Source of the DNA: Streptomyces fuscigenes
GTDB lineage: Bacteria; Actinomycetota; Actinomycetes; Streptomycetales; Streptomycetaceae
Direction of reading: 5' to 3'
Length of the DNA: 34,854 bases
NCBI RefSeq assembly: GCF_021556455.1
Contig: NZ_JAKGCV010000015.1
Span: 1-34,854 of the forward strand
The notes below the pieces were generated by a model that had not been told where the DNA came from, searched no databases, and saw only the letters and a list, made by a program, of their open reading frames with translations. The position numbers and the translations under genes are program-made. Shown piece by piece: positions 1-7,454 of the stretch (the stretch's first letter is position 1; the number at the start of each line of letters is the position of its first letter).

Positions 1-19
1 GCCAGGAGCCGCACGGGCC

Positions 20-49
20 GGCGCCGGCGCGGGAGGCCGCGCCGGCGCC
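20..49 (-). terminator. Stem-loop after the enoyl-CoA hydratase gene
   Basis: A perfect 12-bp inverted repeat (GGCGCCGGCGCG and its complement) around a 6-base loop lies 45 bases past the stop codon of the minus-strand hydratase gene. No T-run follows, which is common for Streptomyces terminators. The flank at 60-105 has short GC-rich repeats and no gene. Confidence 0.5.
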
Positions 50-93
50 GGGCCCGGACGTCCAGCGGCCCCGGATGTCGGCGGCCCCGGATG

Positions 94-897
94 TCAGCGG
101 CCCAGGTACTCGGGCTTCCGCTTGGCGAGGAAGGCGTCCACCGCGATGGCGTGGTCCTCGGACGAGCCCGCCCGGGTCTGCAACGCGTCCTCCTTGTCCA
201 GTGCCTCGTCCAGCGAGTGGTCGGTGGCGAAGGCGAGCGACTCCTTGATGGACGCGTACGCCACCGTCGGGCCCCCGGCCAGCGCCCGGGCGACCGCAGC
301 CGCCTCACGGGCCAGGTCGGCCGCCGGGACCAGGCGGTTCACCAGGCCCAGGTCGTACGCCTCCTGCGCCTTGACCGTCCGGGGGAACAGCAGCAGATCG
401 GTCGCGCGGCCCTGCCCGATCATGCGCGGCAGCGTCCACGACAGGCCCGAGTCCGCGCTCAGCGCCACACCGGCGAAGGACGTGTTGAAGCTGGCGGTGT
501 CGGCGGCGACCCGGTAGTCCGCGGCCAGCGCGAAACCCATCCCCGCGCCCGCGGCCACGCCGTTCACGCCCGCCACCACGGGCTTGTGCATGGAGGTGAT
601 GGCCCGTGCGATCGGGTTGTAGTGCTCGCGCACCGTGCTCATCGTGTCGGTGGTGCCCCTGGACCGGTTCTCCGCGAGCAGGGCGGTGTGTTCCTTGAGG
701 TCCTGGCCCACGCAGAAGGCGCGGTCGCCCGCCGCCGTCAGCAGCACCGCGCGCACCGCGCCGTCGCCGGCCGCGTCCCGCAGGGCGTCGCGCAGCGCCA
801 CCTTCGTGGCCACGTCCAGCGCGTTCATCGCCTCGGGCCGGTTGAGGGTGATCGTCGCGAGGCCGTCGCCCACCTCGTACAGCACGGTGTCCGCCAT
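94..897 (-). CDS. Enoyl-CoA hydratase/isomerase family protein (PaaG-like)
   Basis: A 267-residue crotonase-fold protein, the normal family length. It hydrates or isomerises acyl-CoA thioesters in the cytoplasm. The N-terminal NRPEAMNALD motif, the first oxyanion-hole segment AFCVGQDLKEH and the glycine-rich GVAAGAGMGFALAADYR segment are all present. The following SADSGLSWTLPRMIGQGRA resembles PaaG/PaaB isomerases (phenylacetate pathway) more than classical FadB hydratases, because an aspartate stands where hydratases have a second catalytic glutamate. The ATG at 897 is preceded by GAAGGGA at a slightly long spacing. The gene stands alone, so the substrate cannot be told from context. An SCO5144-type housekeeping hydratase is my best analogy, from memory. 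Confidence 0.9.
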   Translation of the reverse strand: MADTVLYEVGDGLATITLNRPEAMNALDVATKVALRDALRDAAGDGAVRAVLLTAAGDRAFCVGQDLKEHTALLAENRSRGTTDTMSTVREHYNPIARAITSMHKPVVAGVNGVAAGAGMGFALAADYRVAADTASFNTSFAGVALSADSGLSWTLPRMIGQGRATDLLLFPRTVKAQEAYDLGLVNRLVPAADLAREAAAVARALAGGPTVAYASIKESLAFATDHSLDEALDKEDALQTRAGSSEDHAIAVDAFLAKRKPEYLGR

Positions 898-1089
898 TGC
901 ATCGGGTCCCTTCGGGCTCGTTTTTCGCGCCCCGGTTTCTCGGAGGCGCGCACCAGCATGACGGACGGCGGGCCGGTGGGAGTGGGGCGGGAAGGCCCCG
1001 GACCGGTGCAGGGCCGCGCAGTATCGCAGGCGGATCGCCGAAATGGGCCGTTTTGCGTGAGCGCGTTGCGCAAGCGATGCCGTCCGATG

Positions 1090-1120
1090 TTGGTCATCGG
1101 GTCATGAGATGCGGGATAAT
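1090..1120 (+). promoter_or_regulatory. Candidate promoter for the DUF3117 gene
   Basis: TTGGTC at 1090-1095 and a strong -10 GATAAT at 1115-1120 are separated by 19 bases, longer than ideal. They lie about 90 bases before the DUF3117 start. The rest of the 898-1211 divergent gap shows no gene. The 84- to 338-residue frames crossing it are shadows with no family resemblance. Confidence 0.35.
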
Positions 1121-1211
1121 GCGGAGGAAGCAATGTGTTCGATGCCGGTGACGCAGCGCCTGCCATGGGGCCGCCGGCTGCTACGAGCTGGTTTCAGGAA
1201 GGGGAACGAGC

Positions 1212-1379
1212 ATGGCGGCCATGAAGCCGCGGACGGGCGACGGCCCGCTCGAGGTGACCAAGGAGGGGCGGGGCATCGTCATGCGTGTTCCGCTCGAAGG
1301 CGGCGGTCGGCTCGTGGTCGAGCTCACGCCGGACGAGGCGGACGCACTTGGCGACGCGCTGAAGAAGGTCGTCGGCTGA
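1212..1379 (+). CDS. DUF3117 domain-containing protein
   Basis: A 55-residue protein, matching the usual length of this actinobacterial family. It begins MAAMKPRTGDGPLEVTKEGR and ends with an acidic/amphipathic helix carrying TPDEADALGDALKKVVG. The family is extremely conserved and small, with no assigned biochemical role that I know of; homologues sit near sigE in mycobacteria (the Rv1211 region, from memory), which agrees with the sigE-like gene 1.3 kb downstream here. AAGGGGAA lies 5 bases before the ATG. The gene is monocistronic, with a candidate promoter upstream and a good stem-loop downstream. Confidence 0.9.
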   Translation: MAAMKPRTGDGPLEVTKEGRGIVMRVPLEGGGRLVVELTPDEADALGDALKKVVG

Positions 1380-1460
1380 GCGGGACGCCCGACACCTTCC
1401 CACCCCGGCGCCATCGGTGCGGGGACGCCGGTGGGGGGTCACCTTTGAGGAACACCGCCG

Positions 1461-1499
1461 CTGCCCCGGTACGGACGACCACCATCCGTGCCGGGGCAG
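1461..1499 (+). terminator. Terminator-like hairpin after the DUF3117 gene
   Basis: CTGCCCCGGTACGGA at 1461-1475 pairs with 1485-1499 over 15 positions with one G-T wobble and a 9-base loop. It lies 80 bases past the DUF3117 stop codon. Confidence 0.6.
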
Positions 1500-1691
1500 T
1501 GTGCTGCCCGGCCCGACCGCACCGGGCCCGGCTCGGCGGGCCGGGGCCGGGGCCGGTGCGGCCGGACGGTGGGATCGCGCTCGGCGGTGGGAATCCGCCC
1601 GGTGACTCCGTCGGAGCCCGGTCGGCGGGGCCGTCCACTGTGGACGCGGCCGTCGCGTGATCGCGTGATCGCGGGTTCGTCGGATGCCGAC

Positions 1692-1786
1692 GGACGCAGG
1701 ACGGGCCGGTGGACGGAGGACCGGCCGGTGGACGCAGGACCGGCCCACGGACGCAGGACCGGCCCACGGACGCAGGACCGGCCGGT
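1692..1786. repeat. Five tandem 19-bp repeats
   Basis: Five head-to-tail copies of a 19-bp unit close to GGACGCAGGACCGGCCCAC fill this part of the 1380-1821 gap. Units 3 and 4 are identical; the others differ at one to three positions. No real gene is seen in the gap. The units could pair with each other as hairpins (GGACCGGCC-type cores), so an RNA or DNA structural role is possible but unproven. Confidence 0.85.
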
Positions 1787-1821
1787 GGCGCGCGGCCCCG
1801 CCGGGACGCGAGCGGAACGGG

Positions 1822-2472
1822 TCAGGCGCCCGCGGACGGCCCCCGGCGCACCGCGCACAGCAGCCCGTCCCCGACGGGCAGCAGCGAGGACACCAGCTCC
1901 TCGGTCTCCCGCACCGTGCGCAGCAGCTCCCGGAGCCTGAGCACCTCGGTCGGCTGGACCGCGGAGTCGACGGTGCGGCCGTGCGCGAAGACGCCCTCGA
2001 AGCAGACGAGGCCGCCCGGGCGCAGCAGGCGCAACGATTCGTCGAGGTAGTCCAGGCACTCCAGCCGGTCGCCGTCGCAGAAGACCATGTCGTAGCCGCC
2101 GTCCGCGAGGCGCGGCAGCACGTCGAGCGCCGCACCCGGGATGAAGCGCGCGCGGTTGCCGGTGAACCCGGCGGCGCGGAAGGCCTGCCGGGCGAACTGC
2201 TGCCGCTCCGGATCGACGTCGACGGTGGTCAGCACGCCGTCGGGCCGCATGCCGCGCAGCAGGTGGATGCCGGAGACGCCCGTCCCCGTGCCGATCTCGG
2301 CGACGGCCTTCGCGTCCGCCGTGGCGGCGAGCAGCCGCAGCGCGGAGCCGGTGCCTGGTGACACCGGGCGGAGTCCACTTTCCCTGGCCCGCTCCCGGGC
2401 CCAGCGAAGTGCCTCGTCCTCGGCGACAAAGGCGTCGGCGAACGCCCAGCTCGTCTGCCGGTTGGCGGTAAT
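1822..2472 (-). CDS. SAM-dependent O-methyltransferase, apparent ATT start
   Basis: A class I SAM methyltransferase of the O-methyltransferase family 3 (catechol/caffeoyl-CoA type). The SAM motif VAEIGTGTGVSGIHLL, an acidic ribose-binding residue in TTVDVDPERQ and the metal-site region MVFCDGDRLECLDYL are visible. The first ATG/GTG/TTG codon in frame is GTG at 2364, but the frame continues upstream with 36 family-like codons (NRQTSWAFADAFVAEDEAL and so on) to an ATT at 2470-2472. AAGGAG at 2479-2484 sits 6 bases from that ATT. I therefore extend the gene to 216 residues. GTC at 2473-2475 is the only near alternative. It is divergent from the sigE-like gene, as Rv1220c is from sigE in M. tuberculosis (from memory). 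Confidence 0.8.
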   Translation of the reverse strand: MTANRQTSWAFADAFVAEDEALRWARERARESGLRPVSPGTGSALRLLAATADAKAVAEIGTGTGVSGIHLLRGMRPDGVLTTVDVDPERQQFARQAFRAAGFTGNRARFIPGAALDVLPRLADGGYDMVFCDGDRLECLDYLDESLRLLRPGGLVCFEGVFAHGRTVDSAVQPTEVLRLRELLRTVRETEELVSSLLPVGDGLLCAVRRGPSAGA

Positions 2473-2527
2473 GACCCTCTCCTTGTCCCCCGGTGTCGGC
2501 GCAACCGTGACTGTATCCGCTGGGCTC

Positions 2528-2554
2528 GGGAACCTGCTGATGGGACCGGACGTT
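2528..2554 (+). promoter_or_regulatory. ECF-type promoter of the sigE-like gene
   Basis: GGGAAC at 2528-2533, a 17-base spacer and CGTT at 2551-2554 match the classic ECF sigma promoter pattern (GGAAC ... CGTT). It points toward the sigE-like gene, leaving a leader of roughly 110 bases. Autoregulation by the sigma factor is an inference from the pattern. Confidence 0.55.
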
Positions 2555-2674
2555 AAGAGGGAGTAAGCGCGTGGCGCGAGGAACGGCCACCCTGCGCGAC
2601 GTCGGAGAGCGGGGCGGGACCCGGCTCCAAATTCACGTAAAGATTCTTATCCGGAGCTAACGGGCGAGGTGGCT

Positions 2675-3451
2675 ATGGTAGGGGCTCTACTGGACACCAC
2701 CAGAGCCGACAGGGGAGGTGCGGCCGCGACTGTGGATCTCTGGGATGCGCTCCGGCGCCTCCTCGGGTCGGCAGGTGAGCCGAAATCCGTGACCGACACT
2801 GCTGACCGTTCCCGCTCCACCGACCCCGCGGTCACCGCGACCTTCGCCACCGAGGCGGACTCGCCGACGTGGACTCCCCCCACCTGGGAGGAGATCGTCA
2901 GCACCCACAGTGCTCGTGTCTACCGCCTGGCCTACCGCCTCACGGGAAACCAGCACGACGCCGAGGACCTGACGCAGGAGGTCTTCGTCCGCGTCTTCCG
3001 TTCGCTGTCGACGTACACCCCCGGCACGTTCGAGGGCTGGCTCCACCGCATCACCACGAACCTCTTCCTCGACATGGTCCGCCGCAAGCAGCGCATCCGC
3101 TTCGACGCCCTCGGCGACGACGCGGCGGAGCGGCTCGCGAGCCGGGAGCCCTCCCCGCAACAGGCCTTCCACGACACCCACTTCGACGCGGACGTGCAGC
3201 AGGCGCTCGACACGCTCGCGCCCGAGTTCCGCGCGGCCGTCGTGCTGTGCGACATCGAGGGGCTGTCGTACGAGGAGATCGCGGCGACGCTCGGGGTCAA
3301 GCTCGGCACCGTGCGCAGCAGGATCCACCGCGGCCGCTCGCACCTGCGCAAGGCGCTCAAGCACCGTTCTCCCGAGGCACGGGCCGCCGAGCACCGCCCG
3401 TTCGTGGGCGTCGCCGGGGTCAGTGTGGCCGGGGAGGGCGGAACGGCGTGA
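2675..3451 (+). CDS. sigE: ECF RNA polymerase sigma factor, SigE-like
   Basis: A 258-residue sigma-70 family member. Region 2 runs from about residue 70 ([53 protein letters not shown]). Region 4 follows from about 180 ([41 protein letters not shown]). It would direct RNA polymerase to stress promoters. The ATG at 2675 is preferred because GAGG lies 5 bases upstream; GTG at 2669 would add two residues. Its stop overlaps the anti-sigma start (GTGA), which implies translational coupling. The divergent O-methyltransferase and following zinc-finger anti-sigma factor match the mycobacterial sigE-rseA locus, not the S. coelicolor gene named sigE (cell envelope), so the symbol is by analogy only. 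Confidence 0.9.
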   Translation: MVGALLDTTRADRGGAAATVDLWDALRRLLGSAGEPKSVTDTADRSRSTDPAVTATFATEADSPTWTPPTWEEIVSTHSARVYRLAYRLTGNQHDAEDLTQEVFVRVFRSLSTYTPGTFEGWLHRITTNLFLDMVRRKQRIRFDALGDDAAERLASREPSPQQAFHDTHFDADVQQALDTLAPEFRAAVVLCDIEGLSYEEIAATLGVKLGTVRSRIHRGRSHLRKALKHRSPEARAAEHRPFVGVAGVSVAGEGGTA

Positions 3452-3891
3452 GTGGCACGACCCCCACCCCCTCGGAGCACCACCTGGGGGACCGGCTCGC
3501 CGCCCTGGTGGACGGTGAGCTGGACCACGACGAGCGCGAGCGTGTCCTCGCGCACCTGGCGACCTGCGCCCGCTGCAAGGCCGAGGCCGACTGCCAGCGG
3601 CGGCTGAAGTCCTTCTTCGCCGAGGCGGCACCCCCGCCGCCGTCCGACGGGTTCCTCGCGCGCCTGCACAACCTGCCCGCGGGCGGGCCCCGGCGCGGGG
3701 ACGACGACGATCCCCCGGGCCCCTTCGGCGGACGCTCCCCGGGGCACGAGCCCTTCGGCCACGGCGTGTTCGACGCGCCCGACGGCCGGGGCCCCCTCAT
3801 GGACACCTTCGGCTACGCGGGCGCCCACGGCGCCTCGGTCTTCCCGGTCCACCGTGCGGGCCGCCCCGACGCGGACGGGTCGCCGTCGTAG
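3448..3891 (+). pseudogene. Zinc-finger anti-sigma factor (RseA-like), 3' end apparently lost
   Basis: Starts at GTG 3448, sharing four bases with the sigma stop. Residues 10-55 form a zf-HC2/ZAS domain: HHLGDRLAALVDGELDHDERE then HLATCARCKAEADCQRRL, giving the H-x3-C-x2-C zinc site. It should bind and silence the upstream sigma factor. Streptomyces homologues that I remember run on through a hydrophobic segment and a long Pro/Thr-rich tail. Here the frame hits TAG at 3889-3891, right where sequence of dnaX on the opposite strand begins. The 147-residue product keeps the sigma-binding domain and is close in size to mycobacterial RseA (154 aa), so it may still work. I mark it broken because the end coincides with the suspected junction. 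No htrA or tatB gene follows, unlike related loci. Confidence 0.7.
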
Positions 3892-5789
3892 TCGAGGCCC
3901 GTGCTGTCGTCCGTGACGCTGCCGCTGTTCCCGCCGCCGAAGCCGCCGCCCGCGGCCGGCGGCGGGTTGGACCCGCCGGACGGATCGATGATCGCCTCGA
4001 TCTTCCAGTGCAGATTGAACTGCTCCGACAGCGCCTGCCTGAGCACGTCCTCGCTGCCGCTGCCCGCGAAGTTGTCCCGGGCGCCGGCGTTGATGAAGCC
4101 GATCTGGAGCGTCGTGCCGTCGAACCCCGCCACCTGCGCGTTCTGGCTGAGCAGGATCCAGGTGAAGCGGCGGCGGTTCTTGACGGCCTCCAGGATGTCC
4201 GGCCACATGTTCCGCACCTGGCTCGCGCCCGTGGCGGCGTCCATAGCGCCGCCACCGGCACCACCGGCACCACCCGCCGGAGCAGGGGACGACGGTGCGG
4301 GCGCGGGCGCGGGGGGTCCCTGCTGCGGAGACCCGCCCCCGGGCCTGCCGCCGCCCGCGGTGGGCCAGCCGCCGAGCCTGCGCGCCTCACCGCTCCCGCC
4401 GGCCACCGGCCCCTCGGGCGCGGACGGCGCGGGACCGGACGGCGCGGGACCGGAGGGCGCGGGACCGGACGGTGGGGACTCTGCGGACTGCGGCACTGCA
4501 GGAGCCTGGGCCGGCTGCGGGGCGTGCGCCGGTGGCGGCGCGTACTCGACGGCGGGAGCGGGGGGCCCGCCCTGTACGACGGCCGGACCCGGCGGCGTGT
4601 ACTGCGCGGCGGCCAGGCCGGCGCCCGCGGCGGCGCCGCGCTCCAGGCGCTCCAGGCGCGTACGGATCGAGCTCTCGTCGTCGAAGGCGGCGGGCAGCAG
4701 CACGCGCGCGCAGATCAGCTCCAGCTGGAGGCGCGGCGAGGTCGCCCCGCGCATCTCCGTCAGCCCCGTGTTGACGAGGTCGGCGGCCCTGGACAGCTCG
4801 GCCCCGCCGAAGACGGACGCCTGCGCCTGCATGCGCTCGATGAGGTCCGCGGGCGCGTCCACCAGCCCCTTCTCGGCGGCGTCCGGTACGGCGGCGAGGA
4901 TCACCAGGTCGCGCAGGCGCTCGAGGAGGTCGGCGACGAACCGGCGCGGATCGTTGCCTCCCTCGATCACCCGGTCCACCACCTCGAAGGCGGCGGCTCC
5001 GTCACCCGCCGCGAAGGCGTCCACGACGGAGTCGAGCAGCGACCCGTCGGTGTAGCCGAGCAGGCCCGTGGCCATGGCGTACGTCACACCGTCGTCGGCG
5101 GCGCCCGCGAGGAGCTGGTCCATCACGGACATGGAGTCACGCACGGATCCCGCGCCGGCCCGCACGACGAGCGGCAGCACGCCCTCGGCCACGGGGATCC
5201 CCTCCTGCCCGCAGACCTCGCCCAGGTAGTCGCGCAGGGTGCCGGGCGGCACGAGCCGGAAGGGGTAGTGGTGGGTGCGCGAGCGGATCGTGCCGATGAC
5301 CTTCTCTGGCTCCGTCGTCGCGAAGATGAACTTCAGATGCTCCGGCGGCTCCTCGACGACCTTCAGCAGGGCGTTGAACCCCGCCGAGGTGACCATGTGC
5401 GCCTCGTCGATGATGTAGATCTTGTACCGGCTGCTCGCCGGGCCGAAGAACGCCTTCTCCCGCAGGTCACGGGCGTCGTCCACACCACCGTGGGAAGCCG
5501 CGTCGATCTCGATGACGTCGATGGACCCCGGCCCGTTGCGCGCGAGGTCGCGACAGGACTGGCACACGCCGCAGGGCGTCGGCGTCGGGCCCTGCTCACA
5601 GTTCAGACAGCGCGCGAGGATCCGCGCACTGGTGGTCTTGCCGCAGCCCCGAGGGCCGCTGAACAGGTACGCGTGGTTCACGCGGTTGTTGCGGAGGGCC
5701 TGCTGCAAGGGGTCGGTGACATGCTCCTGCCCGATGACCTCGGCGAAGGTCTCGGGGCGATAGCGGCGGTACAGCGCAAGCGACGACAC
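3813..5789 (-). CDS. dnaX: DNA polymerase III subunit gamma/tau, altered C terminus
   Basis: A 658-residue clamp-loader ATPase. Walker A GPRGCGKTTSARIL (about 45-58), zinc-site cysteines in CLNCEQG and CGVCQSC, Walker B IYIIDEAHM and the sensor-1 region FIFATTEPEKV are intact. Domain III follows, then a Pro/Ala/Gly linker with a PAPSG repeat (15-bp DNA repeats near 4426-4460), then a polymerase-contacting domain (NMWPDILEAVKNRRRFTWILL). From memory, Streptomyces DnaX ends with a long linker and a conserved tail near SGHDLIVRELGATVVEE. Here it breaks off soon after DDSTGLDYDGD and finishes in about 27 residues antisense to the anti-sigma gene, with its stop at 3813. The core clamp-loader function should survive. 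The ATG at 5789 is the family start. Confidence 0.9.
   Translation of the reverse strand: MSSLALYRRYRPETFAEVIGQEHVTDPLQQALRNNRVNHAYLFSGPRGCGKTTSARILARCLNCEQGPTPTPCGVCQSCRDLARNGPGSIDVIEIDAASHGGVDDARDLREKAFFGPASSRYKIYIIDEAHMVTSAGFNALLKVVEEPPEHLKFIFATTEPEKVIGTIRSRTHHYPFRLVPPGTLRDYLGEVCGQEGIPVAEGVLPLVVRAGAGSVRDSMSVMDQLLAGAADDGVTYAMATGLLGYTDGSLLDSVVDAFAAGDGAAAFEVVDRVIEGGNDPRRFVADLLERLRDLVILAAVPDAAEKGLVDAPADLIERMQAQASVFGGAELSRAADLVNTGLTEMRGATSPRLQLELICARVLLPAAFDDESSIRTRLERLERGAAAGAGLAAAQYTPPGPAVVQGGPPAPAVEYAPPPAHAPQPAQAPAVPQSAESPPSGPAPSGPAPSGPAPSAPEGPVAGGSGEARRLGGWPTAGGGRPGGGSPQQGPPAPAPAPSSPAPAGGAGGAGGGAMDAATGASQVRNMWPDILEAVKNRRRFTWILLSQNAQVAGFDGTTLQIGFINAGARDNFAGSGSEDVLRQALSEQFNLHWKIEAIIDPSGGSNPPPAAGGGFGGGNSGSVTDDSTGLDYDGDPSASGRPARWTGKTEAPWAPA
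3875..3905. other. Suspected rearrangement or assembly junction
   Basis: The sigE/anti-sigma locus (left) and the dnaX-SRP-tRNA locus (right) meet here. Both genes lose their expected 3' ends within the same few bases, and the last ~27 codons of the dnaX frame are antisense to the anti-sigma gene. The exact base cannot be fixed by eye. Confidence 0.6.
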
Positions 5790-5820
5790 ACCTACGACGA
5801 TATCCGCCCCCTACGACAAC

Positions 5821-5906
5821 GCCCCTCACGCACCCGCCAGAGCCGACCTACCCTTGCTGCCTTCCGGCCCTGGGGGAGTTCAGTCAGATAGCGCCACGTG
5901 AGGGGC
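5821..5906 (-). ncRNA. ffs: Signal recognition particle RNA, small bacterial type
   Basis: On the minus strand the sequence holds the universal SRP domain IV core GGCCGGAAGGCAGCAAG (tetraloop GGAA and the AGCA internal loop that binds Ffh). The ends pair as GCCCCTCACG with CGTGAGGGGC (5897-5906 with 5821-5830), closing a hairpin of about 86 bases, the size of the 4.5S-like RNA in actinobacteria. The gene is co-directional with dnaX and just upstream of it, a common Streptomyces arrangement. The mature ends may lie a few bases outside the stem. Confidence 0.9.
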
Positions 5907-5983
5907 TGACCCACACAGTACCTGATCGGATGCCCCCTCAACGAGTTCGCGAGCACGGCCTCCGGTCTTGTATGGTTCGTCGC

Positions 5984-6068
5984 GGAGGATTCGCCTAGTG
6001 GCCTAGGGCGCACGCTTGGAAAGCGTGTTGGGGGCAACCCCTCACGAGTTCGAATCTCGTATCCTCCG
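5984..6068 (+). tRNA. tRNA-Ser (anticodon GGA)
   Basis: The acceptor GGAGGAT at 5984-5990 pairs with ATCCTCC at 6061-6067, followed by discriminator G; CCA is not encoded. The anticodon loop TTGGAAA gives anticodon GGA at 6018-6020, decoding UCC/UCU. A long variable arm (GGGGGCAACCCC region) and the T loop GTTCGAATC confirm a class II serine tRNA of 85 bases. TATGGT at 5971-5976 lies 7 bases upstream and fits a -10 element. I found no second copy of the tRNA 3' end in the window, so there is no sign of an integrated element here. Confidence 0.95.
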
Positions 6069-6090
6069 CTCATGCTCTCACCGGGCATAG

Positions 6091-6130
6091 CGTCGAAGGC
6101 CCCCGCAGCTCGCTGCGGGGGCCTTCGACG
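6091..6130 (+). terminator. Strong hairpin terminator after tRNA-Ser
   Basis: A perfect 18-bp stem (6091-6108 with 6113-6130, arm containing GAAGGCCCCCGCAG) closed by a CTCG tetraloop begins 22 bases after the tRNA. The remaining 6131-6388 holds no gene that I can support. An open frame from 6170 leads into the methyltransferase but looks like spacer. Confidence 0.8.
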
Positions 6131-6388
6131 TTCCCGCGTCGTCGCCGTCCCGTCCGCGGGCTCGGCAGAGTGGTCGAGGTCCTCCCCCGCATCGCTGTCC
6201 GCGTTCTCGGCCGCCTCCCGGAGGTGCCGGCGGGCCGGTGGACGACGTCCGCTCGGATCGCGCGCTTCCCGTGTCGATGGCAGGCCGTTGCCGGCTCGCG
6301 GAGTTCTCCGGAGGGCGCCGGTCCCGTACTTGTGGACGTCGCGCGATATGGCGTCGCCACGAGCGCCCGGAGTGTAGGACTGACTCAC

Positions 6389-7162
6389 ATGTCATCGACT
6401 CTTGGCGTGCCGCGACCCGACCCGGCCTCCTACATGTTGCGAGGTGCGGCCAGCGAAGCCGGCCGCACGTACAAACAGGAACTCCTCGACCTGCTGGACA
6501 TCCGGGCGGGCCAGGTGGCGCTGGACGTCGGATGCGGGCCGGGTACCGATCTGCCGGCGCTGGCGGAACGTGTCGGTGACGCCGGCATCGTGATCGGCGT
6601 CGACCGGGACCGGGCCATGCTGGAGCGCGCCCGCGAGCGCACGGACGGACTGCGGGGGGTCGAACTGCGCGAAGGCGACGCGCACGACCTCCCCGTCGAT
6701 CCGGGATCCGTGGACCGGGCCAAGGTCGACCGAGTGCTCATGCACGTCGCTGAACCCGCGGACGTTCTCGCGCAGCTTCGTCGCGCTACCCGGCCGGAAG
6801 CCCGTATCGGCCTCGCGGAGCCCGACTGGGACACCTTGATCGTCGACTCCGAAGATCTTGAGACCAGCCGCGCCTTCACCCGCTTCACCACTGAGGAAGT
6901 GGTCCGCAACGCCACCGTCGGACGCAGCCTCCCCCGGCTCGCCCAGCAGGCGGGCTTCCGCGTCGAGACGGTGCGCGCCATGGCACCGGTCTACCGTGAC
7001 TTCCACGAGGCGGACCACACGTTGGGCCTGGGCCGCAACATGCAGCGAGCGATCAGCGGTGGTCACGTCGACCGGGACCGCGGCCGCCGCTGGATCGCCG
7101 GCCTCTCCGAGGGACCGGTCTACGCATCGTTCACCTTCATCAGCGTGATCTGCTCCCGCTGA
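6389..7162 (+). CDS. Class I SAM-dependent methyltransferase
   Basis: A 257-residue methyltransferase of the UbiE/methyltransf_11 type. Motif I is LDVGCGPGTDLPALAE (about residues 48-63), the acidic ribose-binding residue follows in IGVDRDRAMLERAR, motif II is in REGDAHDLPVDPGSVDRA, and motif III is RLMHV-like with LRRATRPEARIGLAEPDWDTL. The start ATG at 6389 is chosen because recognisable protein begins there; the frame is open from 6170 but upstream codons look like spacer. No clear ribosome site is seen. The substrate is unknown. The gene is alone between two hairpins just downstream of tRNA-Ser, so it is probably an accessory gene. Confidence 0.85.
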   Translation: MSSTLGVPRPDPASYMLRGAASEAGRTYKQELLDLLDIRAGQVALDVGCGPGTDLPALAERVGDAGIVIGVDRDRAMLERARERTDGLRGVELREGDAHDLPVDPGSVDRAKVDRVLMHVAEPADVLAQLRRATRPEARIGLAEPDWDTLIVDSEDLETSRAFTRFTTEEVVRNATVGRSLPRLAQQAGFRVETVRAMAPVYRDFHEADHTLGLGRNMQRAISGGHVDRDRGRRWIAGLSEGPVYASFTFISVICSR

Positions 7163-7228
7163 GGCGGCAGATCTCGGGTGCCGTCCCTCGGGCCGCGACA
7201 CCTGGAGACGCCGGCGGGACCTTTCACG

Positions 7229-7260
7229 AGGAGCCCCCGCCACGAGCGGCGGGGGCTCCT
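7229..7260. terminator. Hairpin terminator between methyltransferase and snapalysin genes
   Basis: AGGAGCCCCCGCC at 7229-7241 pairs perfectly with 7248-7260 around a 6-base loop. It lies 66 bases past the methyltransferase stop. Related CCACTCGTGGCGG sequence follows at 7267-7282. The convergent snapalysin gene ends at 7455, so it could serve either strand. Confidence 0.7.
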
Positions 7261-7454
7261 CTGCTCGCCACTCGTGGCGGGGGTCTCCTGACGTGCGTCC
7301 CGGTGCGGCGCCCCGCGCGGCGGCCCGGGCCTGTTCCGTCCGGCCGGCCGGCGCTGAGCGGCTTCGCGCGACGCCGTCCGACCGTGCCGCGAATTCCGCT
7401 CGGGCCGTCGAGCCGTGTGCGGGTGCCGGCCGGCCCCGGCGGGCTCGGGCGTGG

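Noticed and set aside
4008..5891. 627-residue plus-strand frame over dnaX
   Set aside because: It is the antisense shadow of dnaX and also runs through the SRP RNA.
5984..6388. tRNA-Ser as an integration site for a mobile element
   Set aside because: I found no repeat of the tRNA 3' end downstream and no integrase, excisionase or replication gene.
6170..6388. Longer start for the methyltransferase at 6170
   Set aside because: The added 73 residues are Arg/Pro-rich, follow a terminator and show no family resemblance.
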